Shown here piece by piece: positions 50,901 through 60,497 of a stretch of 64,000 nt of DNA. The position numbers and the translations under genes are program-made. The notes below the pieces were generated by a model. The model saw only the letters and a program-made list of their open reading frames with translations, had not been told where the DNA came from and made no database searches. Each line of letters opens with the position of its first letter. Position 1 is the first letter of the stretch. Source of the DNA: Juglans regia. Lineage: Eukaryota > Streptophyta > Magnoliopsida > Fagales > Juglandaceae. The stretch spans positions 19,886,341-19,950,340 of the forward strand of contig NC_049912.1 in assembly GCF_001411555.2 (NCBI RefSeq). The letters run 5' to 3'.

Positions 50901-53030
50901 ACAACAGGTATTAAGCAAAGCACAGAAAGGAGAAACATTAACTGGACTTCTGGGGGTATATAAATTCATAATAGATGGATATGTAAATAGATTTAGATAG
51001 GAGATATATCTGCCATATCTCTTTCTATTTACATCTCTAAATATCTATGTATTTGTCTGTTTGTATCAATATGTATACATTGTGAAAACATAAGCACTCA
51101 CTAAGGTACAATGAGTTACATGTATATTAGTTGATGCCACTGAGCTAGCAGAAATTGGGGAACCTCACTTTTAAGTGTTCATGGGCTTCTTTGACAGTTT
51201 TCCCGTCCTTTTTCTTCTTCCAATTATGACCATCCTTCCGGAAGTTCCTAAGCACCTTACGGTCAAACAATAGAATAGTGCCACCTGTTACATTAACCAC
51301 CAAAATACACAACATAAAAATATCAGTAACTGATATCATATACCAATCTATAAAAGAAGCTTTTAAAACCATGCATAATTTCATCAAATCCATACAAGAA
51401 ATATGCTTTTTTGTTCTTAATTCTAATATATGAGAGCTACAAAGCCATAATCATTTCATATTACTATTATGCACTTATTTATTTATTTAACATTATGTAC
51501 TTAAATATATTACACATGAACAGATTCATATGCAACATGATTAGATCCTATCCCATATAGTAGTGTGGGACTTGGGTCATGCCACCTATGATGTAATGGT
51601 CCGAAGAGGATGTCGGAAATTTAAGGGAAGGAGATTAAATACCCCATACTGAGCCATAACCATTCCATATTACTTTTATGCACTTGATTTTTTATAGTTA
51701 ATATTATGTACTTAAATATATTACACATGAACAAAATTCATATGCAACGTGATTACAGCTTATCCCATCAAGTAGTGTGGGACTTGAGTCATACCAACTA
51801 TGATGGAATGGTCCAACGAGGACGTCAGAAATTTAAGGAGAGGAGATTATAATATCCCATACCGAGTGATGAGTGCAGGTGGTGTATGAGAACATTACTT
51901 GGGAGGGAGAAGCTCTTTTCTTTATAATAATTCTAATGGATTCTAATTGCACCATTGACTAGTGCTTTTGGAGGATAGGTCCAGATGTGATTTGGGTCTC
52001 CCTTGGGGTGTTACAAAATTAGGTGAAGATATATGTGGCAACTTTAGAGTTAGCTCTTGTATCAGTGGTGTCAAAATTAATAGAAATAGGTAATTACTTG
52101 GGGGCAAATTCAGCGGCTTGGCATTGATGCTGAAATACTTGTAATTACAGAGGATTGCATGAATTTCATTTGGACGGAGCCACCTTATTCTGGCCTCTTC
52201 TATAGTATTCTGAACATCTAAATCTGTCCATGAAAAAGGAGTCATAAAAACAAAATACATGAGAATTAAAATACTGATAAATAACAAAGAAGTAATTCCC
52301 CAACGATAATTCTTGAAAGGACATCAGAAATTACTTATCATAAAAGAGAGAGAGAACTCATAAAGAAATCAATAGGCAGACTAAAATTGTAACAAGTAAC
52401 TGTACCTGTTCTTCATCAACGTAAATATACATTATCACTTTATCAAACTGTAGAAGGTTAAGCATACATTGACTTACATGTAGCCTTGGAAAACAAATAG
52501 TTTCCCATGGAACTTATTTTTATTATTTGTACTTCAATTCTCTAGTAAGCCTTGGTGAAAGACAATTTAGTTCTCTCTCTAGATATGGGAGGACTTTTTA
52601 TTAAAAAAAAAAAGGAGTGAAAAAAAAAAACAATTTCCCATATAACAGACAAGTCTTTTTGTCTCAGAACTGCTGGAAAAACGGATGAATTTCGAAATAA
52701 TGAATCAAAGAAGCACAAAACTAGTGGAGAAATACTGTTCTTGCTCGTAAAAGCCAAAACCCTAATCAATTTCCTCCAATGCTCAATTAGTAACGCCGTA
52801 GCAAAAATAACAAATAAAAAAATAGTAACGCGAAAGCGCTTTCCTACCTTTAATTAATAAGAAATTAAATCTAAAAAATGCTTCTGAAAAGTGCTTTTAC
52901 TTCTAAGAAACATGAAAAAAGACTTCTACAAATGCATCCCGAAAATGAAAAATAAAAAGAGAATTATGGCCGTACCATGCAATGTATGGAAGCCATGAAT
53001 CTCGGCGCCCACAAGCTTCCCGTCCATCAT
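35979..53030 (-). CDS. CAMTA5: calmodulin-binding transcription activator (CAMTA5/6 clade)
   Basis: CAMTAs are nuclear DNA-binding proteins that bind CGCG-type sites and respond to Ca2+/calmodulin. Minus-strand coding exons are 52976-53030, 52098-52223, 51169-51284, 47131-47219, 46959-47004, 46707-46842, 46286-46414, 46144-46202, 45015-45419, 43391-44088, 37164-37710, 36097-36405 and 35979-36023. All join in frame, giving 919 residues, close to Arabidopsis CAMTA5 as I remember it. Domains are CG-1 (about 20-144; RWLRPNEIHAILCN, NFRKDGHNWKKKKDGKT, RIHVYYAHG), TIG (about 367-455), ankyrin repeats (about 570-665; WTALHWAAYHG) and IQ motifs with a calmodulin-binding region (about 710-850; RIQAAFRERS, KIQHAFRKYESRKR, LRWRLKRKGFRG). 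The C-terminus is LEYEGLLHPDIYMT. Two ATG codons begin the frame (53028 and 53025); either could serve. Introns hold a copia element and a LINE, yet the frame is intact. Confidence 0.96.
38015..38095 (+). repeat. copia 5' LTR (81 bp, internally deleted)
   Basis: It starts TGTTAGATCACATGG and ends ATAAACTTGTACA, directly before the primer-binding site. Compared with the 3' LTR it lacks about 47 internal bases and differs at three of the aligned positions. Confidence 0.85.
38291..38667 (-). mobile_element. hAT-type MITE (family H), 377 bp, in the copia leader
   Basis: The termini are CAATGTTTTGAATACCG at the left and, on the other strand, TAGTGTTTTTAATTTCG at the right. The flanks are a perfect 8-base target duplication, GTTTGAAG, at 38283-38290 and 38668-38675. 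An 8-bp duplication and CANTGTTTT-type ends are typical of hAT elements. The interior is rich in GGTACCGG words around a central AT-rich stretch. It is inverted relative to the copy at 42073. Confidence 0.88.
38970..39175. repeat. CCGATA-rich repeat within the copia leader
   Basis: Many short words such as GGCCGATA, ACCGATA and TCCGGCC recur irregularly over about 200 bases between the primer-binding region and the first gag codons. It may be another MITE interior, but no termini were found. Confidence 0.4.
39300..43229 (+). pseudogene. copia gag-pol reading frame, disrupted
   Basis: Translated segments on the plus strand are 39338-39568 (gag zinc knuckle), 39601-40139 (protease and GAG-pre-integrase), 40141-40860 (integrase, with internal stops), 41024-42072 (linker and reverse transcriptase), 42497-42720 (reverse transcriptase end) and 42725-43229 (RNase H). 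Breaks include stops at the expected tryptophan positions (for instance DAD-stop-AG near 42775, where DADWAG is the family norm), a frame change near 40140 and the MITE at 42073-42488. The protein cannot be made. Several stops fit C-to-T decay of methylated DNA. Confidence 0.9.
42073..42488 (+). mobile_element. hAT-type MITE (family H), 416 bp, in the copia RT domain
   Basis: It starts CACTGTTGTGGATTCCGTACC-like (first 17 bases CACTGTTGTGGATTCCG) and ends, on the other strand, with CAATGTTTTGAATACCG. A perfect 8-base duplication, ATTCACAC, flanks it at 42065-42072 and 42489-42496. Its interior matches the reverse complement of the 38291 copy (for example GGCCTTT, CAAACTACAAGCTTAT and ACTATTTATAATTTATATAT). 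It splits the polymerase between GARPIHT and LMDPNQ. Confidence 0.92.
43237..43364 (+). repeat. copia 3' LTR (128 bp)
   Basis: It follows the purine tract GAGGGGGAG, starts TGTTAGATGACATGG and ends ATAAACTTGTACA. At 128 bases it is short for a copia LTR. Confidence 0.88.
44145..44335. mobile_element. probable MITE in a CAMTA intron
   Basis: The left part (CTATAGCTACAAAGAGATTA, then ACACAAAAGTAATCATACAA) is mirrored by the right part (TTTTTGTGTAATTAATTTGT, then GGCTAAAATATTTCTC) on the other strand. It sits between the coding exons at 43391-44088 and 45015-45419. Confidence 0.45.
47290..50420 (-). mobile_element. LINE with ORF1 and polymerase remnants in a CAMTA intron
   Basis: The element lies in the 3.9-kb intron between coding exons 51169-51284 and 47131-47219, in the same orientation as the gene. 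Reading right to left, 50376-49990 gives an ORF1-like region (GVSCSVSLGGQSVGWLWNIV, AGSRVFIAQRVPISMVDCVS). About 49.7-48.4 kb is a decayed polymerase core. At 48353-47994 comes the polymerase C-terminus (LNMFNQALFGKGFWRYTIEN, NILRGWGKFSCFIRYVVSGG), then MIPSCMMWCSWRKTNYRSFE at 47665-47450 and the 3' tail near 47300. Stops and frameshifts abound, so it is inactive. Confidence 0.8.
51444..51880. repeat. two-copy direct repeat, period about 211 bp, in a CAMTA intron
   Basis: The sequence GTACTTAAATATATTACACA begins at 51497 and again at 51708. Each copy also has AGTAGTGTGGGACTTG, AATGGTCC and GTCNGAAATTTAAGG. The two copies are adjacent and diverged by perhaps ten percent. The sequence that follows (51865-52040, with CCCATACCGAGTGATGAG) is loosely similar to 59195-59360, so it is part of a dispersed repeat. 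Confidence 0.7.
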
Positions 53031-53340
53031 AAAACCTCGAACAAACCAAAACCTTCCTCGACAATGATTTTTCTCAGACCTTAACCGACGTCTCCGTACC
53101 TTAAACCACAGGAAATTGCTACTATCAGCAAAAACCAAATTAGTGGCTGCGAAATTAGAAACAAAAAAACTAATTCAAAGAATTCAAGAGAAGAAGCGGA
53201 AGAAGCACCTGATCAGACAGAATACTAATAATAATAATAATAAAAGGGATTCGGAGCTCTATCCTTCGGCTTGTGCTTTGAACGATGGTACTCTCAAATA
53301 AAAAAGAAGTCGAGCAGAGATTGGTCAATTGAGACCTTTT
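53031..53340 (-). promoter_or_regulatory. probable 5' leader region of the CAMTA gene
   Basis: These bases lie just upstream of the CAMTA start. They hold an AAT trinucleotide run (about 53224-53244 on the plus strand). No TATA box or leader intron could be assigned with confidence. Confidence 0.35.
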
Positions 53341-55800
53341 GTACTCTGTTTTTCTGTCAACGTAGCATTGATTTTCATCTCTACGCGTGAACGACGGAAA
53401 AAGATAATTTGTAAATTCAAAGATTTTGATGTTATTCATAAACAGTAAATATTAAAAGATTCGTTAATAAGTTGGAGAGGTTTATGAACAGAGTACCTCC
53501 ACCTGATCACACAAAACATTCAAAAATTGTAGATCATGAATATGCATGTAATCTTTTTTGGGTAATTACCAGAAGATCATGTGTTGCAGGCTGCTGCTTG
53601 TAACCTCATTACAACCATTCATTCATCTCTTTTCATTTTCAACTCTTAAACCCCCCGAGTAAAAATTTATGAACAGTGCTACGTACATGCACCCCGAATT
53701 GAGCTATCACTAGTGTGAAACCATCCGTGCTTGGTCGCAAAAGTCGCCACATTTTTTCCTCTCTTTCTCCTCTGTTTTTGAGAGGAGAGGTGTGGGACAT
53801 CGCGTGATAGCGCCAAGACATATAATTAGGTTCGTTTGTATTGTTGTTCTTTAATACTTCTTTGATTGGCAGGAAAATCGTACGAATACGAAATTTTAAA
53901 TTATTGACATTTTTGTAATATAATTTTAAAAAGTAATATTATTTTATAACAATATTATATTTTAAAATATAATTGTAAAAAAAAAAATGTATTTTTTGAT
54001 GTGTTTTTTTTACAATTATTTTTTATAGAAATTTTTTTAATACTTTTTAATATTTTTAAAAAATAAAATAAATTTATAATATTATTAAAAAACACTTCCT
54101 TAATTATGAAGTAAAAAATAATTATTAAAAAATACTTTCTTAATCATAAAGTAAAAAAAAAAATTAAATTTGTTAAAAATATTTAAAATTATTAAAAAAA
54201 TTACATGATTAAGGAAGTGTTTACATGTTTAAAATTATATGTTTAAAAATATTTAAATTTTAAAAATTTAAAATTAAAATTTTAAAATATTTAAAATTAT
54301 TAAAAAAATCTATATAAAATTAAAATTAAAAAAATCATATAAAAAAATACATAATAGAGCCAGCAGTAGCGGGAGCTATCAGTGGTGGCTCTATCGTTAT
54401 TCTTTATACAATCCTAAAATGTGAAAACTCCATACGCTCTTTTTTTTTTTTAAAAATTAGGATTTATATGAAAATTTTATTTATTTTTAATAATAGGTCT
54501 TATTATTTGACATCATTTCCCCTGCCCCTCAGCTTTGACCTCATTTCCCTCTACTCCAAGTGTTCCGAAGTATGTTCCTCCTTTCGTGGTTCTTCAGGTG
54601 CATTATCAACCGAGCTCGAGGGCGATGCGCCTTCCCCCATTGATCACCGTGACTTGTCCTATCGCTTTTGGGGCGCTATCTGCAGACTGCGGCTGGGACA
54701 GTAATAACAGAGGTTTGCCACCTTGAGCAACGCAGCATCTCCAAAAGTCAGTAATAACCGAAGAGATCATGCTCAAAATATCAGAAAGTCCAAAGCCATT
54801 TGTTGCCTATCTTTCCGTGTATATGATCATATTTATCTTCAACTCTTGTATAGATCAAGTGTATTTTTTGTAATTCCAAACTTCTATACAGATTTGTGTT
54901 AATATGATGCTTTGAGCTGCCAAAAATCAATTTATTCGAGTATATCTTTCGGATAGGATGGAGTTATATAAAGTGGTATAAATTGAGCTACCTAATCATC
55001 TAGTACATATGCAACTCCCATCGAAGTTGTGATGATTCTTTGCATGAATGCAGGCAATTGCTTTGAGATAATGAGATCAGACCCTTCCCTTTTTTTGAGA
55101 TAGTAATCTGCAGCTAGAGTTTGAACAACTTAACCTACCCAATGCTAACACGAGTCTCACTGAAAGACTTCATTGATAGCAATACTATGAGGGTAAAAAG
55201 TTAAAACCAATCTGTGCCTATAAAAGATGAGATCCTCAACCGGAAGCTGCTTCCTCCTCCTTCAGGCACGTTAAAGCTCAGCTTTAATGGATGATGCAAT
55301 TTTCGAGGAAGGTAAGAAGGCAGGTGTGGGTGCATGTACTATGCAAAGAGAAGGGAGATGTAATAATGGATGTGTAGAAAAGAAAATAAGGTGATTGATG
55401 CCGATGACGTCGAAGCCCTGGCAGCTCTACAATCCCAGAGGGTAACTCCTTAACAACTTCGACCTAACTTACTTGGATGAAAAGCTTGTGCTTTTAGTTT
55501 TGATTCTGTCCAAAAATAAGAAACAAAAAAGAAGATGATGAAGCTTTGAATTAGAATCTAACAAAATTTTTGCCGCAGATTAAGACCCCGTCATTACCAG
55601 TACTAACTACTACCACACCTTCCCCGCGGCTGGCAGATCGTCTTTTCCTAAGAAGAGAGAAAAAAAGAAGGCGTCCTAGCATTCAAGTTTTTCTTTCCTT
55701 GCACTTGAAGAAGACTAAAAAATAAGCAAAAGCTGATCGTTCTCCCACTCTGAAAATCTCCTCCTCCTAATTATGAGTTGGACGTTCACTTTCTATCCCT
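53341..55800. other. intergenic DNA, AT-rich core with a repeat at about 53980-54405
   Basis: The AT-rich part ends with AGCAGTAGCGGGAGCTATCA and GTGGCTCTATCGTTA. A related ending (GCGGGAGCCCTAGCAGTAGC, TCTAGTGTTACTCTTTAG) occurs at about 61780-61815, which marks a dispersed repeat. Short frames at 54468-54726 match no family I know. Nothing else is supportable. Confidence 0.5.
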
Positions 55801-55812
55801 GTCAACAACCTC

Positions 55813-55820
55813 TATTATAA
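55813..55820 (+). promoter_or_regulatory. candidate TATA box of the chitinase-like gene
   Basis: TATTATAA lies 72 bases before the ATG at 55892, which would imply a short leader. It is the best TATA-like word near the gene. Confidence 0.45.
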
Positions 55821-55891
55821 GATGAACAAATCTCTCCAACACCTTCAATCTTCAGCACAAGGCATTCTCTAGGTTGTTGGTACATGCAAAA

Positions 55892-57981
55892 ATGGAGGCC
55901 AAATACTGCTGGTCTGTGCTCTTGACATTGGCGTTGATTTTAGCTCTTGTCAATGGCGATGATGAATCCTCTTCTGTAAAGCCGGTGGTGAAGATAGTGA
56001 AGGGCCAAAAGTTGTGTCAGAGAGGGTGGGAGTGCAAACGTTTCTCCCAGCACTGCTGTAACGAGACCATTTCTGACTACTTCCAGACATACCAGTTTGA
56101 GAACCTCTTTGCCAAGCGTAACACACCTGTAGCCCACGCAGTCGGCTTCTGGGACTACCGTTCTTTTATCACTGCTGCTGCTGAGTACCAGCCATCAGGC
56201 TTTGGCACCACCGGTGGGAAGCTCACCGGCATGAAGGAAGTTGCAGCTTTTCTTGGTCATGTTGGCAGCAAAACCTCCTGTGAGTTAATTAAGAAGTTTT
56301 TGTTTTTTTGTCTTGCAATTTGGTTTTGCTTATTGGTTTAGTATAAGCAGTGCTTAGGAGTACTTAATTTTAGTGTAAGCTTATAGGAGGCTGTGTTTTA
56401 AATGAATTTTGGGGTCCTGATTAAGTATCCTTTAATATTGTTGAACAATATTGAATCTGTTGGGAATGGATATCTGGGGCCATCACAATTTGGGTTTATA
56501 GGCTTATTAGATTGAGATGATCTTACCATGAAATGAATGTATCCATCAAACTCACAAAGAGGTTGGCATGCATTGAAGATCTCGCGCTTCCTGTTATTTA
56601 GGACACACATTTAGGAGATATTATGTAATTCAGACCCAGATACTGAGAATTTGTATCATCAGATCCAAAACTAAGAACATCTAAGTTTCATTTTTAGGTC
56701 AGACGAATAGTATTGGGGTGTGAGTGGATCTATTAGTAGTGCTTTCATTATAGATTTCTCCTAGGATTGGATTGTAATGGCAATTAATATGAATCTGCAG
56801 CAGTCCTATATTGCTGTGCATCATCCGGGAGTTGTGTCTTTAATTCTACGGTCATGGGTCCTTTACTAACTCATTCTCTGTGCCAAGTACTAGCAATGGT
56901 TATGATATGATCATGGTTGATACTTTTCAGGCGGATATGGAGTGGCAACCGGGGGACCTTTGGCCTGGGGTTTGTGCTACAACAAGGAACTGAGCCCGGA
57001 GAAGGATTACTGTAATGAGGACTTCAAACTCACTTATCCATGCTCTCCTGGAGCTTCATACCATGGCCGTGGTGCCATTCCAATCTATTGGTACGCACCT
57101 TACTTCAGAAATTCAGAAATTAAAGAATTTCTATCAATTTAATTGAACGGAGAAATGTATTATATTGCTGAAAAAATGTTATTTATCGCCTTTTTAATTA
57201 TCATTTAGGTTGCGTTTGGATTCTGTTGTGATCTCATATGATCTGAATTGATCTGTAAATAGTAATATTCTATAGGTCTCATTGAGATGTATTTAAATAT
57301 AAATATGTTGAGATATATGTTTAGATGTATAGAATAGATTGAAATAAATTTAATAATTTTTTATAAAAAATTAAAAAAATAATAAATCTCACCAATAATT
57401 AATTTAAGATAGATGGATTTGATTTTGAATTAATTTCAACAACTAAACACACCCTAATGCCACCTCAGGCAACGATCAAAGAAGATGGTTAGAAAGTTGA
57501 TAAATAATATTTTTCTTTATCAAACACCTCCTCTACATACCTAACCATTTTCTTTGCTTTTTTCGTCAGGAACTACAACTACGGAGAAACAGGGGAAGCA
57601 CTGAAGTTGGATCTGTTGAACCATCCAGAATATATAGAACAGAACGCAACCTTGGCATTCCAGACTGCAATTTGGAGGTGGATGACTCCAATCAAGAAGC
57701 ATCAACCTTCAGCACACGATGTCTTTGTTGGAAACTGGAAACCCACAAAGAATGACACTTTGTCCAAGAGGGTTACTGGTTTCGGCACCACCATGAATGT
57801 GCTGTACGGGGATTCTGTTTGCGGTCAGGGTGATGGTGATTCCATGAACAGCATCATCTCCCATTACCTCTACTACCTTGATCTTATGGGTGTAGGCCGA
57901 GAAGACGCAGGGCCTCATGATGTACTCAGCTGTGCCGAGCAGGCTGCTTTCAACCCATCCTCTTCCTCTTCCTCTTCTTGA
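55892..57981 (+). CDS. CTL1: chitinase-like protein of GH19 family, CTL1/POM1 type
   Basis: This is a secreted, apparently non-catalytic GH19 relative. In Arabidopsis, CTL1/POM1 acts in cellulose and glucan assembly in the cell wall. Exons 55892-56279, 56931-57090 and 57570-57981 join in frame to 319 residues, near the family length. The ATG at 55892 is the first in frame. A signal peptide is clear (MEAKYCWSVLLTLALILALV, then NGDD). GH19 landmarks are FWDYRSFITAAAEY, GYGVATGGPLAWGLCYN, GRGAIPIYWNYNYGETGEAL, FQTAIWRWMTPIKKHQPSAH and RVTGFGTTMNVLYG. Where active class I chitinases have SHETTGG, this protein has GSKTSCG, so the first catalytic Glu is Lys127. The C-terminus is serine-rich (FNPSSSSSSS). 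Intron 2 contains a MITE at 57208-57454. Confidence 0.95.
57208..57454. mobile_element. Tourist-like MITE in CTL1 intron 2, 247 bp
   Basis: The left terminus is GGTTGCGTTTGGATTCTGTTG-like (first 16 bases GGTTGCGTTTGGATTC). The right terminus on the other strand is GGGTGTGTTTAGTTGTTG. The flanking triplets are TTA and TAA, as expected for PIF/Harbinger-derived MITEs. The interior differs from family T, so it is a separate family with similar ends. Confidence 0.7.
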
Positions 57982-60301
57982 TGATCACGATCCCCTTTGC
58001 TTGCATATTGATATCGGTATAGGATGGATTAATAAGGGAGGGAAGCTATTCACATTCGAGTAAATGTACAATTACCGAAGGGAAAATTGAAATACGAAGG
58101 GATCACAGACAAAAAAAAAACATATATATATATATATAAAGATTCTGCTCAATTTTTGTACCTGTGAAGATAACTAGCTGGACTATTGATTTCTATATTG
58201 ATCATATGTGGCTGCCCTTTTTCAATATTGTTGTGTAAATGTTGAAGGAAAGTTTGTATATGTTGGATATATAATGAACCATTTTGTGCAGGTTGCAATA
58301 TTTTTTGCGTTTCGGTTTTGAAATCTCAGTGTTTTACCCAAGTTTTATCATCCAAGACTCGGAGTTTTTTCTTTCATGAATAAGAAAGATAAATGAGGTT
58401 GGATAGTGCTACCTGCACCATACGGTGCGGGGCACCCTCCTACCCCCCGCATCATGCATGGAAGGTTTCCAACCCCGCTCCGGTATCAAGGTGGGGATAA
58501 AATTCCTGCCCCACTGCCGCTCAACCGAATAACTCATTGAGTTTATATATATGATTATAAAAAATTTACACAATTTCTTACTATTCATATAATCTCCACA
58601 CACAACATATTTTTTTATTTTTTAATTTTATTAAATATTTAATATATGAATAATGAGTACAAAAATTAAATTATTTTAAAAAGAATAAACTCAAAAAAAA
58701 TTTTAAAAAAATATTAAAATTTTAAAAAATATGGTGTGAAGAGATTGAGGAGGTTGTATAGCATTGCTCATATGACTATTGTATTGACTTGACTTCCTAT
58801 ATAAAAGTTGGCCTAGAGGTCAAGACAATCTATTAACTTGAAATTCATATATACAATATATGAACTTCAAGTTAATAAATATCTATATATAATATATTTA
58901 TATAAATTTTAAAAATATAATTTTTTTATATTAAATATGAGAGGGGTGTGAAGTAGGGTGTGAGGTGCGAGATAGGGTCCCACTGGAGTCAACTTGCCCC
59001 CACCCCCGTTAAGGGTCTTCCATGTGGGGCGAACAGGCCAAGGTAGCAGAGGTGGGCCCTCGCTAACCACCCCTAAATGAGGACCAGGAAAATAGCACAG
59101 AAATTTGATAACTCAAAATATGTAGTTAAACCTTGAGATTTCCATTGCATTGAAATTACCCTCTTCATACCATTGTTAATTTGTTATGACACTCCATACC
59201 GAGTGAATATATGAAAGTAATTAAAAGGATTCGACATTATTTAGGAGAGATAAATTCTTATTCTTTACAGCGATTCTAACGAACTTCAATTAGAATTTTG
59301 ACTGATTCTTTTGAAATATAATCTTATTCGTGGGTTAAGTTTTCCTTGGTTCGCTTGGGGTTTCCTTGGATTGGTGCATATGTAAGAGAGCTGCTAGAGA
59401 TGCAAAAAAATCCCACACATTGATGCGGCACATTGCCTAGTCTCCCAATTCTTTTTTTCCTCTCTTTCCCCCTCTCCCCTCCCCCTTTCCCTTTCTCAAC
59501 CCCTCACTGACATCTCCGCTGCAGCCTCTCACCAACGTCGCTACCGAACCTTCCTCGCCCCTCGTCGATGTTGCTGCCGCACCCCTCACATTCCTCGCCA
59601 TTTTCGACGTCGCCCTTCACTGCAGCCTAGTCATCTTCCTCGTCCCCGTCATTGACGTCAAAATGTCATTGTTGTCGTCACTGCTGCCGCACCTCACTGA
59701 TAGGTTCGAGATCTCTCACGCTCTCTCTCTCTCTCTTCACTCGATCGAGCTGAGGGGATGGAGAAGGGGTGGGGGAAGTAAAATTGAAAAAAATAAAAAT
59801 AAAGAAACTTAACTGGCGTGGCACGTCACGAAAGTTTGTGAGATTTTTTTATGTCTATAGTATTTTTTTAAATGTAGAATCATATTTTTGCAAAGGAAAA
59901 CTTGGTCATAACCTCATGTACTTTGTACATATTGGTATTCGGCCCTTTGTTATTTTTTTTTAGAAATAACATTTCGTGTTGCGATGAATTTTAGACCAAG
60001 CGCCTTCATTAAAAATTCCCTTCATATTAACTAACAAAAAACACATGACAATTCCACAGTTACCACGTCTAATTATTTTCTTTTCTCATTTCAAAAAATA
60101 AAATTAAAAATTATATTTTGATCAAAAATAGGAAAAAAAGGCACTAAGACGGCTTCATAGCTTTATATTTTGATCTTCTTCGAAGTGTTAATGTTCGTAT
60201 TTGTCATGTTTTTAAAGAATGTAACACGGTGATTGATTATTTTGCCAAAGAAGGAGCTCATAACTTGTGTGTGGATCTTCGAGCTCATAACTTTCTTTCT
60301 C
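57982..60301. other. CTL1 3' flank and intergenic DNA
   Basis: The first 300 bases probably hold the CTL1 3' untranslated region. A repeat with CCATACCGAGTGAA near 59195-59360 resembles 51870-52040. A CT- and CGTCG-rich stretch at about 59450-59750 has an unusual base composition and ends in a CT microsatellite (about 59720-59736). No gene was recognised. Confidence 0.45.
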
Positions 60302-60304
60302 TTA

Positions 60305-60494
60305 GGTTGTGTTTGGATGTTGAAGTGAGTTGAATTGAGTTGAGTTGAAATGATAAAATATTGTTAGAATATTATTTTTTAATATTATTATTATTTTAGA
60401 ATTTAAAAAAGTTGAATTGTTTATTATATTTTGTATTGAAATTTGAAAAAATTGTAATGATGAATTGAGATGAGTTTGGTAACCAAACTCACCC
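60305..60494. mobile_element. Tourist-like MITE (family T), 190 bp, perfect TTA flanks
   Basis: The termini are GGTTGTGTTTGGATGTTG and, on the other strand, GGGTGAGTTTGGTTACC. A TTA target duplication lies at 60302-60304 and 60495-60497. It is the best-preserved copy of this family in the window and matches the 1192 copy over most of its length. Confidence 0.85.
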
Positions 60495-60497
60495 TTA

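Noticed and set aside
53170..53439. An 89-codon minus-strand frame upstream of CAMTA
   Set aside because: It includes the AAT microsatellite and has no domain. The recognised CAMTA start is at 53030.
55874..55891. An upstream extension of the CTL1 frame by six codons
   Set aside because: The frame there starts with TTG, not ATG. The first ATG, at 55892, directly precedes the signal peptide.
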